From CAYPCH01 sp964409165 (GTDB lineage: Bacteria > Bacillota > Clostridia > Acetivibrionales > Acetivibrionaceae), in assembly GCA_964409165.1 (NCBI GenBank), contig CAYPCH010000002.1:21624-85623 (forward strand): a stretch of 64,000 nucleotides of DNA, in the 5' to 3' direction. Below the pieces are notes generated by a model. The model saw nothing but the letters and a program-made list of their open reading frames with translations. It made no database searches and had not been told where the DNA came from. Below, in pieces: positions 28,477 through 37,478 of the stretch. The position numbers were made by a program, and so were the translations under genes. Every line of letters starts with the position of its first letter. The first letter of the stretch is position 1.

Positions 28477-29968
28477 TAAATGTATTTACCAGCTCTTCTT
28501 GCATTATATCAAGACTTCCCATCATATCCAAAAGTTTTTCCACAACTACCGGATCAAATTGAGTTCCCGAATGTGTCTTGAATTGTTCCATGGCATCTTT
28601 CAGCTTTAGTTTTGACCTGTATTTTCTGTCGGTAGTCATTGCGTCAAATGCATCTGCTACTGATAATATTCTTGCAAGAAGAGGTATTTCCTCTCCTTTA
28701 AGACCTTCAGGGTAACCGTTTCCATCATATCTTTCATGATGGTATTTAACAATAGGCACAACGTCTTTAAACATTGAAATTGCCGAAAGTATATATGAGC
28801 CTCTCAATGGATGCTTTTTTATCTCTTCATACTCGTTAAAGCTTAGCTTATCCGTTTTAAACAAAATATCGTCAGCAGTTCCGATTTTCCCAATATCATG
28901 GAAAATCCCACCGACTTTTAAAAACTCCTTTTCCTCTTCCGACAGACCAAATGCCTCTCCAAGTTTGACTGCATAATAAGAGACACGATCCGAATGCCCT
29001 CTTGTATAAATGTCTTTTGCATCTACAGTAAGACGTAAAGCCTCAATAGTATCCATGTATCTTGTTTTAAGCTCCTTGTAAGTCCTGTCAAGTTCATCTT
29101 TTTTCATGTTTATCAGTGAATGCAGAAAAGCATTATTTATGGAGGATGCGGCCTGTATAGAATATATTTCTAACAATCTTAATCCTTCATCAAATTTACT
29201 GCTTTCAACATACAAAACACCTATACTTTTGCAAGATTCATTAAGAATCGGAAGAATAACTCCATGCTCAAGAATTATTACTTTTTTTGTTTCTCTCGAC
29301 TGTCCTATCTGCTCCATTAATAAGGGGTTCAGCATCATTACAAGTGAATCGACAGAAATGGCATACTCTCCTATACCCTTGAATATTATTTCTTTTTGGG
29401 AACTGTTACAGTCATCAACAAGTATAAATGCATTTTTACTGTTGACAAGAGGCATTAATCCTTCTAGAATTTCCTCTAAAATAATGTTTATCGGTTGTAG
29501 TTGATATATTTTTGGTACAGTCTTCAGTATTCTGTTAAGACCGTCTTTAAACTGTTTTATTGTCCTTAGTTGTAAAATTGACTTAATTCCCGATTCGACT
29601 AAAAGGATTAATTGATCAAACCTGTCTCCTTTTTCACAGTATCCCTGTATATCAAGCTCTCTTATTGTTTCAAGGGGCGGTGCCAAATCCTTATGTCCTG
29701 TAAGAAGTAATATGTAAATATCATTATTGAACTCTCTGATCTTTGCAACAACTTCATCTCCATGTATAGGAGTCATAATATAATCCAGTATAAGCATATC
29801 ATACTTTTCCACTTTCAGTCGCTCGACAGCTTCAAGAGGGTTTGATATACCCATACAATAATAACCGTTTCTTTTGAGCATTACCTCTAATGAATTTATA
29901 ATCCCCTGCTCATCATCCACTACAAGTATCTTGTAATCATTCGAAACATCCTCATAACGCCTTCTCAT
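28469..29968 (-). CDS. Response regulator with HD-GYP c-di-GMP phosphodiesterase domain
   Basis: A 499-residue protein beginning at the ATG at 29968 behind GGAGGAGG. Receiver domain about residues 12-130 with acidic pair VVDDE and phospho-acceptor Asp in LILDYIMTP. A middle region (about 150-305) looks GAF-like. HD-GYP domain about 325-490 has HSDRV, GGIFHDIGKIG, HPLRGSYIL and HHERYDGNGYPEGL, so the catalytic metal ligands and the GYP motif are intact. Predicted to degrade c-di-GMP under control of an unlinked histidine kinase. No kinase gene is adjacent. Confidence 0.92.
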   Translation of the reverse strand: MRRRYEDVSNDYKILVVDDEQGIINSLEVMLKRNGYYCMGISNPLEAVERLKVEKYDMLILDYIMTPIHGDEVVAKIREFNNDIYILLLTGHKDLAPPLETIRELDIQGYCEKGDRFDQLILLVESGIKSILQLRTIKQFKDGLNRILKTVPKIYQLQPINIILEEILEGLMPLVNSKNAFILVDDCNSSQKEIIFKGIGEYAISVDSLVMMLNPLLMEQIGQSRETKKVIILEHGVILPILNESCKSIGVLYVESSKFDEGLRLLEIYSIQAASSINNAFLHSLINMKKDELDRTYKELKTRYMDTIEALRLTVDAKDIYTRGHSDRVSYYAVKLGEAFGLSEEEKEFLKVGGIFHDIGKIGTADDILFKTDKLSFNEYEEIKKHPLRGSYILSAISMFKDVVPIVKYHHERYDGNGYPEGLKGEEIPLLARILSVADAFDAMTTDRKYRSKLKLKDAMEQFKTHSGTQFDPVVVEKLLDMMGSLDIMQEELVNTFKE

Positions 29969-30279
29969 TAAAAATCCTCCTCCGTGAGGTTTATTATATA
30001 AAATTAGTGTCATCAAAAGAGGCAAAATCTTACATGGATTTCACTAAAACTTTAGCAATGTAAATTTGTGTGGACATTTACTGTGTTAAGAGAATTTGTT
30101 TATGTATCTTTCTTATGTTATTTCAGCAAGTGTGAATTTTCCGGGAAGAGCAAGGAGTAAATGCCTCTTGTGTCAGGACCACTATAGAAAGGAAAACTCC
30201 TTTTCATTAAGCAAAATAAAATTATTGTTATAAATTGGAAAACTTTACATTAAAAAAATTGAAAAATTAATCGAAGAAT

Positions 30280-30379
30280 NNNNNNNNNNNNNNNNNNNNN
30301 NNNNNNNNNNNNNNNNNNNNNNNNNNNNNNNNNNNNNNNNNNNNNNNNNNNNNNNNNNNNNNNNNNNNNNNNNNNNNNN
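30280..30379. other. Assembly gap (100 N)
   Basis: Exactly 100 N, a conventional unknown-length gap. It is flanked by AATCGAAGAAT on the left and AAGAATCAACTAAAGAATCAAC on the right, so a tandem repeat probably broke the assembly. Confidence 0.95.
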
Positions 30380-30580
30380 AAGAATCAACTAAAGAATCAA
30401 CTGAAGAAATACCTATATATAATTTTACATAATCTTTTCAATATATGCAATAGTACTATTTTAGTAATTTAGTCTTATTTTTTTTTAGTACTATTTGCAT
30501 ATTTTAATACACCGCCATAAATCTCCTTCTTTCCTCTCTTGACTAATTGATTCATATGCTCTATAAATAAGTATATAACT

Positions 30581-30709
30581 GAACTTTCCCACTTATAGTA
30601 TTTTGAGGCTCTGGTTTCTCACAAGTTAAGGTCAAAAAGTTTACTTTTTGACCGCGGTAAGAAATGCTACATTAGTGGCAAAGAGCCCATAAATACTGTG
30701 GGAAAGTTG
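30581..30709 (-). repeat. 129-bp palindromic element, copy 1
   Basis: Inverted relative to copies 2 and 3. Terminal arms are GAACTTTCCCAC and GTGGGAAAGTTG; the centre is GGTCAAAAAG/CTTTTTGACC. The element is flanked by an exact 11-base direct repeat AGTATATAACT (30570-30580 and 30710-30720), like a target duplication. It lies just upstream of the PHP gene. Confidence 0.85.
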
Positions 30710-30746
30710 AGTATATAACTATATAACTATATAACAGGAGGAAACC

Positions 30747-31547
30747 ATGTACGATTGTCATGTTCATAGCAATTTTTCAGGAGACAGCAATATGGACGCA
30801 TATACTGCGGTAAATACAGCCTATGACTTAGGTCTTGAAGGAATAGCATTCACAGATCACCTTGATTATGACTATCCTGATTATGATGAAGTTTTTTTGA
30901 TTGATTTTGATAAATACTCAACTTATTTTGACCTATTGAAACTCAACAATCTTGAAAAAATAAAAGTTTTGAAAGGGATTGAAGTAGGTATACAACCTCA
31001 TGTTGTTAAAGATTCTCTTGAGATAGTAAAAAAATATGATTTTGATATTGTTATAGCCTCTGTACATATTGTAGATAAACTTGATATGCATAACGGTGAT
31101 TTCTCTAAAGGAAAGACTAAATTTCAGTCATACACAAGATATTTTAAAGAAGTACTCGAAGCAATAAATCTGTTTGACAACTTTGATATTCTCGGTCATA
31201 TGGATCTTGTAAGGAGGTATGGATGTTATGACGACAAGACTATAGAATATGATGAGTACAGCCTTTATATTGAACCAATTCTAAAAAAACTTGCTTCAAT
31301 GGGCAAAGGTATTGAGATTAATTCTTCCGGGTTCAGATATGGATTGAACTCGCCAATGCCGGATTTTGATTTTTTTAAAAGATTTAAAGAATTAGGTGGC
31401 GAAATAGTTTGCACAAGTTCTGACGCTCATACTCCGGATTACATAGGCTATAAGTTTGATTATTTAAAAGAAATCCTGTTAAAGGCAGGCTTTAAATATA
31501 CAGCTCATTTTGAGAATAGAAAACCAGTATTTTCACCAATTAAATAA
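30747..31547 (+). CDS. hisJ: PHP-domain histidinol-phosphatase family protein
   Basis: A 266-residue PHP phosphoesterase. Metal-binding motifs: CHVHSNFSGDS at the N-terminus, FTDHLDYD, IVIASVHIVD, HMDLVRRYG and SSDAHTPDYIG near the end. The pattern and length match HisJ/HisK-type histidinol-phosphatases (histidine pathway), although some paralogues have other sugar-phosphate substrates and no his genes are adjacent. ATG follows AGGAGG. A terminator of the repeated GGACATCGAGTCC type follows directly. Confidence 0.8.
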   Translation: MYDCHVHSNFSGDSNMDAYTAVNTAYDLGLEGIAFTDHLDYDYPDYDEVFLIDFDKYSTYFDLLKLNNLEKIKVLKGIEVGIQPHVVKDSLEIVKKYDFDIVIASVHIVDKLDMHNGDFSKGKTKFQSYTRYFKEVLEAINLFDNFDILGHMDLVRRYGCYDDKTIEYDEYSLYIEPILKKLASMGKGIEINSSGFRYGLNSPMPDFDFFKRFKELGGEIVCTSSDAHTPDYIGYKFDYLKEILLKAGFKYTAHFENRKPVFSPIK

Positions 31548-31610
31548 AAAGCTTCGGGACATCGAGTCCCAAAGCTTTTTGCCGGATTTCCTTTCAGGAA
31601 ATGGCTCTAA
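31546..31610. terminator. Two-hairpin terminator repeat, copy 1
   Basis: A long hairpin AAAAAGCTTC-GGGAC/GTCCC-AAAGCTTTTT is followed by a second, ATTTCC/GGAAAT. An almost identical 65-base copy is at 54869-54933. Its position right after the PHP stop supports a terminator role; the shared second hairpin and ending suggest a spreading unit. Confidence 0.7.
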
Positions 31611-31628
31611 ATAAAATCAAAATAAATA

Positions 31629-31662
31629 AAATTGAGTATCATCGAGAGGATACTCAATTTTA
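31629..31662. terminator. Terminator hairpin of the ATTGAGTAC family
   Basis: AAATTGAGTATC and GATACTCAATTTTA form the stem around ATCGAGAG. Lies between the convergent PHP and tyrS genes. Confidence 0.65.
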
Positions 31663-31735
31663 TTTGTAGTTACGATAAAAATAGTTCTTGCGAACAATCC
31701 AAAACAATAATTTCAGCTATTACTTAACATTTAGG

Positions 31736-32962
31736 TCATATAAGCTTTACTTTATGGTGAACTTTTCTGCCTTTTCTTATAATAATTTCATTATCTTTAA
31801 AGTCTTCATTCTTTACTAATAGATCAAAGGATTCAACCTTTTTATCATTCAAACTTATACCTCCTTGCTCTATGAGTCGCCTTCCTTCACCTTTTGAAGG
31901 TATTAGCTTTGTTATAAGGAGCAGGTCAATAATATTCATACCATCTGCAAACTCATCTGATTTTATTTCCGAGGTAGGCATATTATCACTGCTTACTCCC
32001 TTTGCAAAGAGTTCTTCCGCTGTTTTTTGTGCTTTTAAGGCTTCTTCTTCCCCATGAATAAGCTTTGTAACCTCAAATGCAAGGATTTTCTTTGCTTCGT
32101 TTATTTCTTGGTCACGAAGTTTGGAGAGTTCCTCTATTTTTTCCATAGGCAAGAAAGTCAGAAGTTTTAAACACTTTATAACATCCGCATCATGTATGTT
32201 CCTCCAGTATTGGTAAAAGTCGTAAGAGGATGTCTTTTCAGGATCCAGCCACAACGCACCTTTTTCGGTTTTCCCCATTTTCGTGCCTTCACTTGTTGTA
32301 AGAAGAGTAAATGTCATACCGTATACCTCTTTTGCTTCAACCCTTCTTATAAGCTCAATACCGCCTAAAATATTTGCCCATTGGTCATCACCGCCAAGCT
32401 CAAGAACACAACCGTGTTCCTGGTAAAGCTTCAAGTAGTCAAAACTTTGCATCAGCATATAATTGAATTCAATAAATGATAATCCTTTTTCTAACCTTGT
32501 CTTAAAGCACTCTGCTGTGAGCATTCTGTTAACAGAAAAGTGAACGCCTATATCTCGCAAGAACTTTATATAATTTAAATCAAGCAACCACTCTGCGTTG
32601 TCAAGCATTAATGCTTTCCCGTCGCTAAAATCTATAAATTTTGAAAGTTGCTTTTTAAAATTATTTGCATTACGCTGTATTTCTTCCCTTGTCATCATTC
32701 TGCGCATATCTGCTTTGCCAGAAGGATCACCTACCATTGCAGTACCGCCTCCTACAATAGCGATAGGCCTGTGTCCTGCTCTCTGCATGTGTGCCATAAC
32801 AACCATCTGAAGAAAGTGGCCTACGTGCAAACTGTCTGCTGTTGGGTCAAATCCAATATAAAATGTTACTTTTTCCTCCTCCAACAATTTTTTAATAGGT
32901 TCTTCATGCGTAATCTGCGCTATAAATCCTCTCTCTTTTAAAGTTTCAAATACATTCGACAT
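31736..32962 (-). CDS. tyrS: Tyrosyl-tRNA synthetase
   Basis: A 408-residue class I synthetase charging tRNA-Tyr. ATG at 32962 follows AGGAGG; upstream in-frame codons belong to the leader. Motifs: FDPTADSLHVGHFLQM (HIGH class), GGDDQWANI, KMSKS equivalent GTKMGKTEKG, and a C-terminal S4-like RNA-binding domain (EGRRLIEQGGISLNDKKV). Expression is under a T-box leader (33065-33325) with a promoter behind it. Confidence 0.96.
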   Translation of the reverse strand: MSNVFETLKERGFIAQITHEEPIKKLLEEEKVTFYIGFDPTADSLHVGHFLQMVVMAHMQRAGHRPIAIVGGGTAMVGDPSGKADMRRMMTREEIQRNANNFKKQLSKFIDFSDGKALMLDNAEWLLDLNYIKFLRDIGVHFSVNRMLTAECFKTRLEKGLSFIEFNYMLMQSFDYLKLYQEHGCVLELGGDDQWANILGGIELIRRVEAKEVYGMTFTLLTTSEGTKMGKTEKGALWLDPEKTSSYDFYQYWRNIHDADVIKCLKLLTFLPMEKIEELSKLRDQEINEAKKILAFEVTKLIHGEEEALKAQKTAEELFAKGVSSDNMPTSEIKSDEFADGMNIIDLLLITKLIPSKGEGRRLIEQGGISLNDKKVESFDLLVKNEDFKDNEIIIRKGRKVHHKVKLI

Positions 32963-33064
32963 TACTAAATACCTCCTATATTTTTTCACTAAATGATAAC
33001 TTAATACCAATCCAAATGCTTAATTCTACTTCTTCATTCCTTTTTTACTTATGTTTTAAATAAA

Positions 33065-33325
33065 TAAAAAAGCCTTCACATCCTTAGTAAAGGACGAGAA
33101 CGCTCCCGTGGTACCACCTTAATTCATATATCGCTTCTTGACATGCGATATATCTCTTTAGCAAATGCCGGATAACGACCGACAACCGTCAACACTTACA
33201 AATTATTAACCTTCAGTGTGAAACTCCAGAGGGTAATTCATTTGTCCATTTGCGTAAGTCCTTTCACCAACCGGACTTCTCTCTATACGTTACAATGGAA
33301 AACTACTGTGTGCTCCTTCATAGTA
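33065..33325 (-). ncRNA. T-box leader of tyrS (tRNA-Tyr)
   Basis: Antiterminator box AGGTGGTACCACGG (minus strand, 33120-33107) is followed by a terminator (CGTCCTTTACTAAGGATG then TTTTTT). Stem I contains AGTAGT on the 5' loop strand, a distal GGTGAAAGG and GAATTACCC on the 3' strand. TAC (Tyr) at 33235-33233 is the specifier. Confidence 0.93.
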
Positions 33326-33343
33326 TTTATCATTATTTAATCC

Positions 33344-33372
33344 ATTCTAGCACAATTTATATCGGTTTACAA
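33344..33372 (-). promoter_or_regulatory. Sigma-A-like promoter of the tyrS T-box transcript
   Basis: On the minus strand TTGTAA (33372-33367) and TAGAAT (33349-33344) are separated by 17 bases, and the T-box begins about 15-20 bases further on. Confidence 0.65.
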
Positions 33373-33398
33373 CTCTAATTTTCTTAAAATGTTTCCTG

Positions 33399-34475
33399 TT
33401 ATTGGATTACCCCTCCGCCCACGACAGTATCCTCGCTATAAAATACAATAGACTGACCAGGAGTTATGGCTCGCTGGGGCAATTCAAAGACAACCTTTAC
33501 CCTTCCATCATCTAATGGAAAGATTTCTGCATCGGCCTCTTTTGCCGAATATCTTATTTTTGCCTTAACTTTTGCAGGCGCCTTCAGGCTTTCTATTGCT
33601 ATAAAATTCATGTCATCGGCAATTAAGGAGCTTGAAAAAACCTCGTTATCATCACCTAAAATCACATTATTGTTCTTAAGGTCAAGACCTACAACATACA
33701 TTGGTTTGCCCAGCGCAATTCCAAGTCCTTTTCTCTGCCCTACTGTATAATGTATTATTCCCTTGTGCCTGCCTAATATTCTGCCTCGAGCATCAACAAA
33801 ATTTCCGGGTACAATTTTTGCATTGGTGTTTTCTTCTATAAATCTTCCGTAATTGTTATCTTCCACAAAGCATATTTCCTGGCTGTCTGGCTTGGATGAT
33901 ACAGCAAGCCCCAATTCTTTTGCTTTCTCCCTAACCTGATCTTTTGTGTAATCGCCTATTGGCATAAGCGTTCTTGAAAGCTGCTGTTGGGTAAGATTAT
34001 ATAGGGCATAAGTCTGATCCTTTTTCTGGCTTACAGATTTTTTAAGCAAATAACGGCCTGCAATTTCATCGTATACAATAATTGCATAATGCCCTGTTGC
34101 AACATAGTCAATTCCCATTGAAACAGCCTTTTTAAGAAGGGCGTCAAATTTAACATATCTGTTGCAGGCAATACAAGGATTGGGTGTCTTTCCTTCCAAA
34201 TACTCATCTTTAAAATAGTTTATTACCTTTTCCTCAAAAACATCCTCAAAGTTCAATACATAATAGGGTATTCCAAGCCTGTCCGCAACGCTCCTTGCAT
34301 CTTCTACTGCCGATAAAGAACAGCAGCCTCCTTCAGTAAGTTTTGAATCTTCATCACCCGACCATATTTTCATTGTGGCACCAATAACATCATAACCTTT
34401 TTCCAAAAGTACAGCGGCGGCCACAGAACTGTCAACACCGCCGCTCATGCCGAGCATAACCTTCTTCTTATTCAT
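33399..34475 (-). CDS. mnmA: tRNA-specific 2-thiouridylase MnmA
   Basis: A 358-residue enzyme that puts the sulfur into 2-thiouridine at wobble position 34. PP-loop GMSGGVDSS at the start, catalytic cysteines in NPCIACNRYVKF and QEICFVEDNNY, and the AFCxxxQ-region barrel at the C-terminus. It is the last gene of iscR-iscS-iscU-mnmA; the sulfur comes from IscS. The later mnmM gene at 52.3 kb acts on the same nucleotide. Confidence 0.95.
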   Translation of the reverse strand: MNKKKVMLGMSGGVDSSVAAAVLLEKGYDVIGATMKIWSGDEDSKLTEGGCCSLSAVEDARSVADRLGIPYYVLNFEDVFEEKVINYFKDEYLEGKTPNPCIACNRYVKFDALLKKAVSMGIDYVATGHYAIIVYDEIAGRYLLKKSVSQKKDQTYALYNLTQQQLSRTLMPIGDYTKDQVREKAKELGLAVSSKPDSQEICFVEDNNYGRFIEENTNAKIVPGNFVDARGRILGRHKGIIHYTVGQRKGLGIALGKPMYVVGLDLKNNNVILGDDNEVFSSSLIADDMNFIAIESLKAPAKVKAKIRYSAKEADAEIFPLDDGRVKVVFELPQRAITPGQSIVFYSEDTVVGGGVIQ

Positions 34476-34502
34476 CCTTGTTTTTGTCCGCCTTTGTTTT
34501 AT

Positions 34503-34949
34503 TTAATCTTCGTCGTCAAATTGATGGTGAATATCATCACACCTTCTTCCACAAGATACATTATCGCCATTGTCATCAATTAGTCCGTTTTTTCTCTTAT
34601 AATCCTCTATTGCAGCTCTTATTGCCTCTTCCGCAAGGTTTGAGCAGTGCATTTTTACAGGTGGAAGACCGTCTAATGCTTCTGCAACAGCTTTATTTGT
34701 TATGTTAAGTGCTTCCTCAACAGTTTTGCCTAAAACAAGTTCGGTAGCCATACTGCTTGTTGCAACAGCTGCACCGCATCCAAAAGTTTTAAATTTTACG
34801 TCAACAATAACATTGTTCTCAATTTTCAGGTACATTTTCATTATATCCCCGCATTTTGCGTTACCAACTTCTCCAATACCGTCAGCGTTTTCAATTTCAC
34901 CGACATTTCGAGGATTCATAAAATGATCCATTACTTTTTCACTATACAT
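34503..34949 (-). CDS. iscU: Fe-S cluster scaffold IscU/NifU-like
   Basis: A 148-residue scaffold with the three cluster cysteines in GNAKCGDIMKMYL, FGCGAAVATSS and KMHCSNLAEEAI, and the YSEKVMDHFMNPRNVGEI N-terminus. The C-terminus carries an added CGRRCDDIHHQFDDED tail. It begins one base after iscS ends, so translation is probably coupled. Takes sulfur from IscS and builds Fe-S clusters in the cytoplasm. Confidence 0.94.
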   Translation of the reverse strand: MYSEKVMDHFMNPRNVGEIENADGIGEVGNAKCGDIMKMYLKIENNVIVDVKFKTFGCGAAVATSSMATELVLGKTVEEALNITNKAVAEALDGLPPVKMHCSNLAEEAIRAAIEDYKRKNGLIDDNGDNVSCGRRCDDIHHQFDDED

Positions 34950-34950
34950 A

Positions 34951-36132
34951 TTAACTCCCTCTTTTCACTTTTTCATATAATGGTGACATTTCTCTAAGTC
35001 TCTCAACTATCATAGGCAATACTTCCATCAAATAATCAACATCCTCGTGAGAGTTATCTTCTCCAAATGTCAATCTTAATGAGCCATGGGCAATCTCGTG
35101 AATGAGCCCTATCGCAAGAAGAACATGTGAAGGGTCTAATGAACCTGAAGTACAGGCAGAACCGCTTGAAGCAGCAATACCTTTCATATCAAGCATTAAA
35201 AGGAGTGATTCACCTTCAATAAACTCAAAGGAGAAGTTGATATTACCTGGAAGTCTTCTTTGTCTGTCGCCATTTAATCTAACAAATGGTATTTTTTTCA
35301 TTACCTCATCAATGGTTCTATCCCTTAACTCTGTCAGCTTTTTATTATACTCTTCTATGTTTTGTACAGCAAGCTCAATTGCCCTGCCCAAACCGACTAT
35401 AGCAGCAACATTTTCTGTGCTTGCCCTTCTGCCTCTCTCCTGAGCCCCTCCATGTAAAAATGAAGTCAACTTTATGCCTTTTCTTACGTACAATGCACCA
35501 ACACCTTTAGGTCCGTAAAATTTATGTGCTGATAACGACAAAAGATCCACATTAAGGTCAACTACATTTATTGGGATGTTCCCAACAGCTTGTACGGCAT
35601 CGGTATGAAAAATTATTCCCTTTTCCCTTGCAATTTTACCTATCTCAGCAATCGGTTGAACAGTGCCTATTTCATTGTTGGCAAACATCACTGTTATAAG
35701 TATCGTATCAGGTCTTATTGCTTCTAAAACCTTATCCAATGACACAAGCCCATTTTCATCCACAGGCAGGTATGTTACTTCGAAACCATCGCTTTCAAGA
35801 TACTGGCATGTGTGCAATACTGCGTGATGCTCAATAGTTGTAGCTATAATATGTTTACCTTTGTCCTTATTCGCATAGGCAACTCCCTTTATTGCCCAGT
35901 TGTCCGCTTCAGTTCCTGAACCTGTAAAGAAAATTTCTCTATATTGAGCACCTAAAGCTTTAGCAACCTTTTCCCTCGCCTCTTCAACAGCTTTCTTGCT
36001 TTCTCTTCCAAGAGAATAAATTGAAGAAGCATTACCAAAGTTTTTATTAAAATAAGGTATCATTGCCTCTATTACTCCCGGCTTCATCGGTGTTGTAGCT
36101 GCATGGTCAAAATACACTGTTTTATTTGTCAT
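34951..36132 (-). CDS. iscS: Cysteine desulfurase IscS/NifS-like
   Basis: A 393-residue PLP enzyme releasing sulfur from cysteine. N-terminal VYFDHAATTPM, ETG-type GSGTEADNWAIKG, HAVLHTC, PLP lysine in LSAHKFYGPKGVG, and the catalytic cysteine loop SSGSACTSGSLDPSHVL. Length and motifs are typical. Its persulfide serves both iscU and mnmA, encoded downstream in the same operon. Confidence 0.95.
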   Translation of the reverse strand: MTNKTVYFDHAATTPMKPGVIEAMIPYFNKNFGNASSIYSLGRESKKAVEEAREKVAKALGAQYREIFFTGSGTEADNWAIKGVAYANKDKGKHIIATTIEHHAVLHTCQYLESDGFEVTYLPVDENGLVSLDKVLEAIRPDTILITVMFANNEIGTVQPIAEIGKIAREKGIIFHTDAVQAVGNIPINVVDLNVDLLSLSAHKFYGPKGVGALYVRKGIKLTSFLHGGAQERGRRASTENVAAIVGLGRAIELAVQNIEEYNKKLTELRDRTIDEVMKKIPFVRLNGDRQRRLPGNINFSFEFIEGESLLLMLDMKGIAASSGSACTSGSLDPSHVLLAIGLIHEIAHGSLRLTFGEDNSHEDVDYLMEVLPMIVERLREMSPLYEKVKRGS

Positions 36133-36217
36133 ATAATATTGCTCCTTACTTTGTTAATTTCCTTTAATATTATTTTCCCTTATAAAAGCTCCTAAAACGT
36201 ATAATATCAATATAAAA

Positions 36218-36667
36218 CTATATATAATAAATATAATTGTTTTTGTTCAAATGCTTTCTATAATCACTCAATAAATCTTTCAGAGTTATTGAATCCACTA
36301 CTTCGTTTACTTTATCCCTCATTCTTTCCCATATAAGCTTTGTAACACAGTTATCAGAATGGTCACATCTAAAAGGGTTTTCTTCAAACACGCATTCAAC
36401 CGGCGCGAGAGAACCTTCTAAAGCACGAAGAATGGAGCCTATTTTGACGTTTTCAGGATCGTGCGCAAGAACATACCCTCCCTGAGCTCCTCTGACACTC
36501 TTAATGTGTCCTGCCCTTCGCAAAATGGCAAAAAGTTGCTCCAAATAGTTTTCGGATATATTCTGCCTTTCTGCTATGTTTTTTAAAGGCACTGGTCCTT
36601 CTTCCGAATGGAAAGCCAGATCAACCATGGCTTTCACTCCATATCTTCCCTTAGTTGACAGCTTCAT
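36218..36667 (-). CDS. iscR: Rrf2-family Fe-S regulator IscR
   Basis: A 149-residue winged-helix regulator. The N-terminal MKLSTKGRYGVKAMVDLA is typical, with recognition region SENYLEQLFAILRRAGHIKSVRGAQGGY. The three cluster cysteines are Cys92, Cys101 and Cys107 (VECVFEENPFRCDHSDNC), so cluster binding is likely. First gene of the isc-mnmA operon; it probably represses the operon when cluster-loaded. A dyad in its promoter is a candidate site. Confidence 0.92.
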   Translation of the reverse strand: MKLSTKGRYGVKAMVDLAFHSEEGPVPLKNIAERQNISENYLEQLFAILRRAGHIKSVRGAQGGYVLAHDPENVKIGSILRALEGSLAPVECVFEENPFRCDHSDNCVTKLIWERMRDKVNEVVDSITLKDLLSDYRKHLNKNNYIYYI

Positions 36668-36689
36668 TAATCAGAGCCCCCCTTCAATC

Positions 36690-36706
36690 CCAAGTATATT
36701 ACTCGG
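36690..36706. promoter_or_regulatory. Candidate IscR operator
   Basis: CCAAGTA-TAT-TACTCGG is a 17-base dyad with one mismatch between half-sites, 23 bases upstream of the iscR start. Position and symmetry suit autorepression; no experimental support. Confidence 0.45.
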
Positions 36707-36810
36707 TATTTATAACATTAGATTAGCACCATGTGAAATAATTGTCAATGTTTTATTGAAAACAATATTTATTGAACTCGATTCAAATTTTACATCGTGC
36801 TTCAATTTCC

Positions 36811-37098
36811 TTAGAATAACGGACTATAATACCTTGTTTTTAACATATCTTCTATATCATCAACACTTTTTCCCAAGGAATTGATAATAAATACACCATA
36901 ATTAGCTCTCATACCCATCGTGGCTTCTGGCATATTGTTTCTTGAAATATGAGAAATTTGAAAACTATTGCCTTCATAAACAATAGCATCAATGGGATAA
37001 TTATAGTTTTCCAGATTTACAACTTCAAATCCTCTGATAGAGAGTTCTTTTTTTAGTTTGTCAAGTCCATCCTGAACAGCTACAACGATAAAAACCAC
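36811..37098 (-). CDS. YkuS (UPF0180) family protein
   Basis: A protein of about 92-95 residues with IVVAVQDGLDKLKKELSIRGFEVV, then DAIVYEGNSFQISH, matching the small YkuS/UPF0180 family of Firmicutes (function unknown). The start is odd: the only in-frame standard codon, GTG at 37098, lies inside the GGAGGTGG ribosome site, while an ATC three codons on has ideal spacing. Either ATC is the start or the start is mutated. The first base stretch continues with a promoter-like AT-rich region. Confidence 0.75.
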   Translation of the reverse strand: MVFIVVAVQDGLDKLKKELSIRGFEVVNLENYNYPIDAIVYEGNSFQISHISRNNMPEATMGMRANYGVFIINSLGKSVDDIEDMLKTRYYSPLF

Positions 37099-37225
37099 CT
37101 CCGATATAATTGTTTGCCGGAAGTGGTTATAATATACTATTGCTTATCATCTCAACTTTAATTATAAGCAATAGTGCTATAATTGAAATGCTTACTTCAG
37201 TTTTTTACTCATTATTTGTATGCTG

Positions 37226-37393
37226 TTAATATATTTTATCTTTCTTCATTAAAAACACTAGAAAATATATTACTGCAATTACAGCATAAACAACTATACT
37301 CTCTTTCCAGTAAAATTTTCTTATCAGTGTAATATTTATTAGCAGAAATACAAAACCCAAAAGCAAAATCCAGGCTCCTACTCTCTTTAACAT
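37226..37393 (-). CDS. Small two-helix membrane protein
   Basis: A 55-residue frame, ATG at 37393 behind AGGAGAG. The product begins MLKRVGAWILLLGFVFLL and contains two hydrophobic segments (about residues 6-22 and 33-49) separated by RKFYWKES, ending KKDKIY. Good ribosome site, Lys/Arg flanks that suit positive-inside topology and AT-rich codon use like neighbours support a real gene. Function unknown. Confidence 0.6.
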   Translation of the reverse strand: MLKRVGAWILLLGFVFLLINITLIRKFYWKESIVVYAVIAVIYFLVFLMKKDKIY

Positions 37394-37478
37394 ACAACTC
37401 TCCTTTATACTCTATATATCAGATAAATTAAATTATATTTGGAATTATGATATTAGTCAAATCCCATAGATTATTTTT

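Larger units (their letters stand above)
29969..30746. other. Long intergenic region with a gap and a structured repeat
   Basis: Holds a possible hairpin (AAGGAGT near 30150 with ACTCCTT near 30205), the 100-N gap, tandem AAGAATCAACT units right of the gap, and copy 1 of the 129-bp palindromic element. No coding region is supported. I checked the 30120-30215 stretch for a c-di-GMP riboswitch because of the adjacent HD-GYP gene; the core motif is absent. Confidence 0.5.

Noticed and set aside
30120..30215. c-di-GMP riboswitch near the HD-GYP gene
   Set aside because: A hairpin-like stretch exists but the conserved core of c-di-GMP riboswitches is missing.
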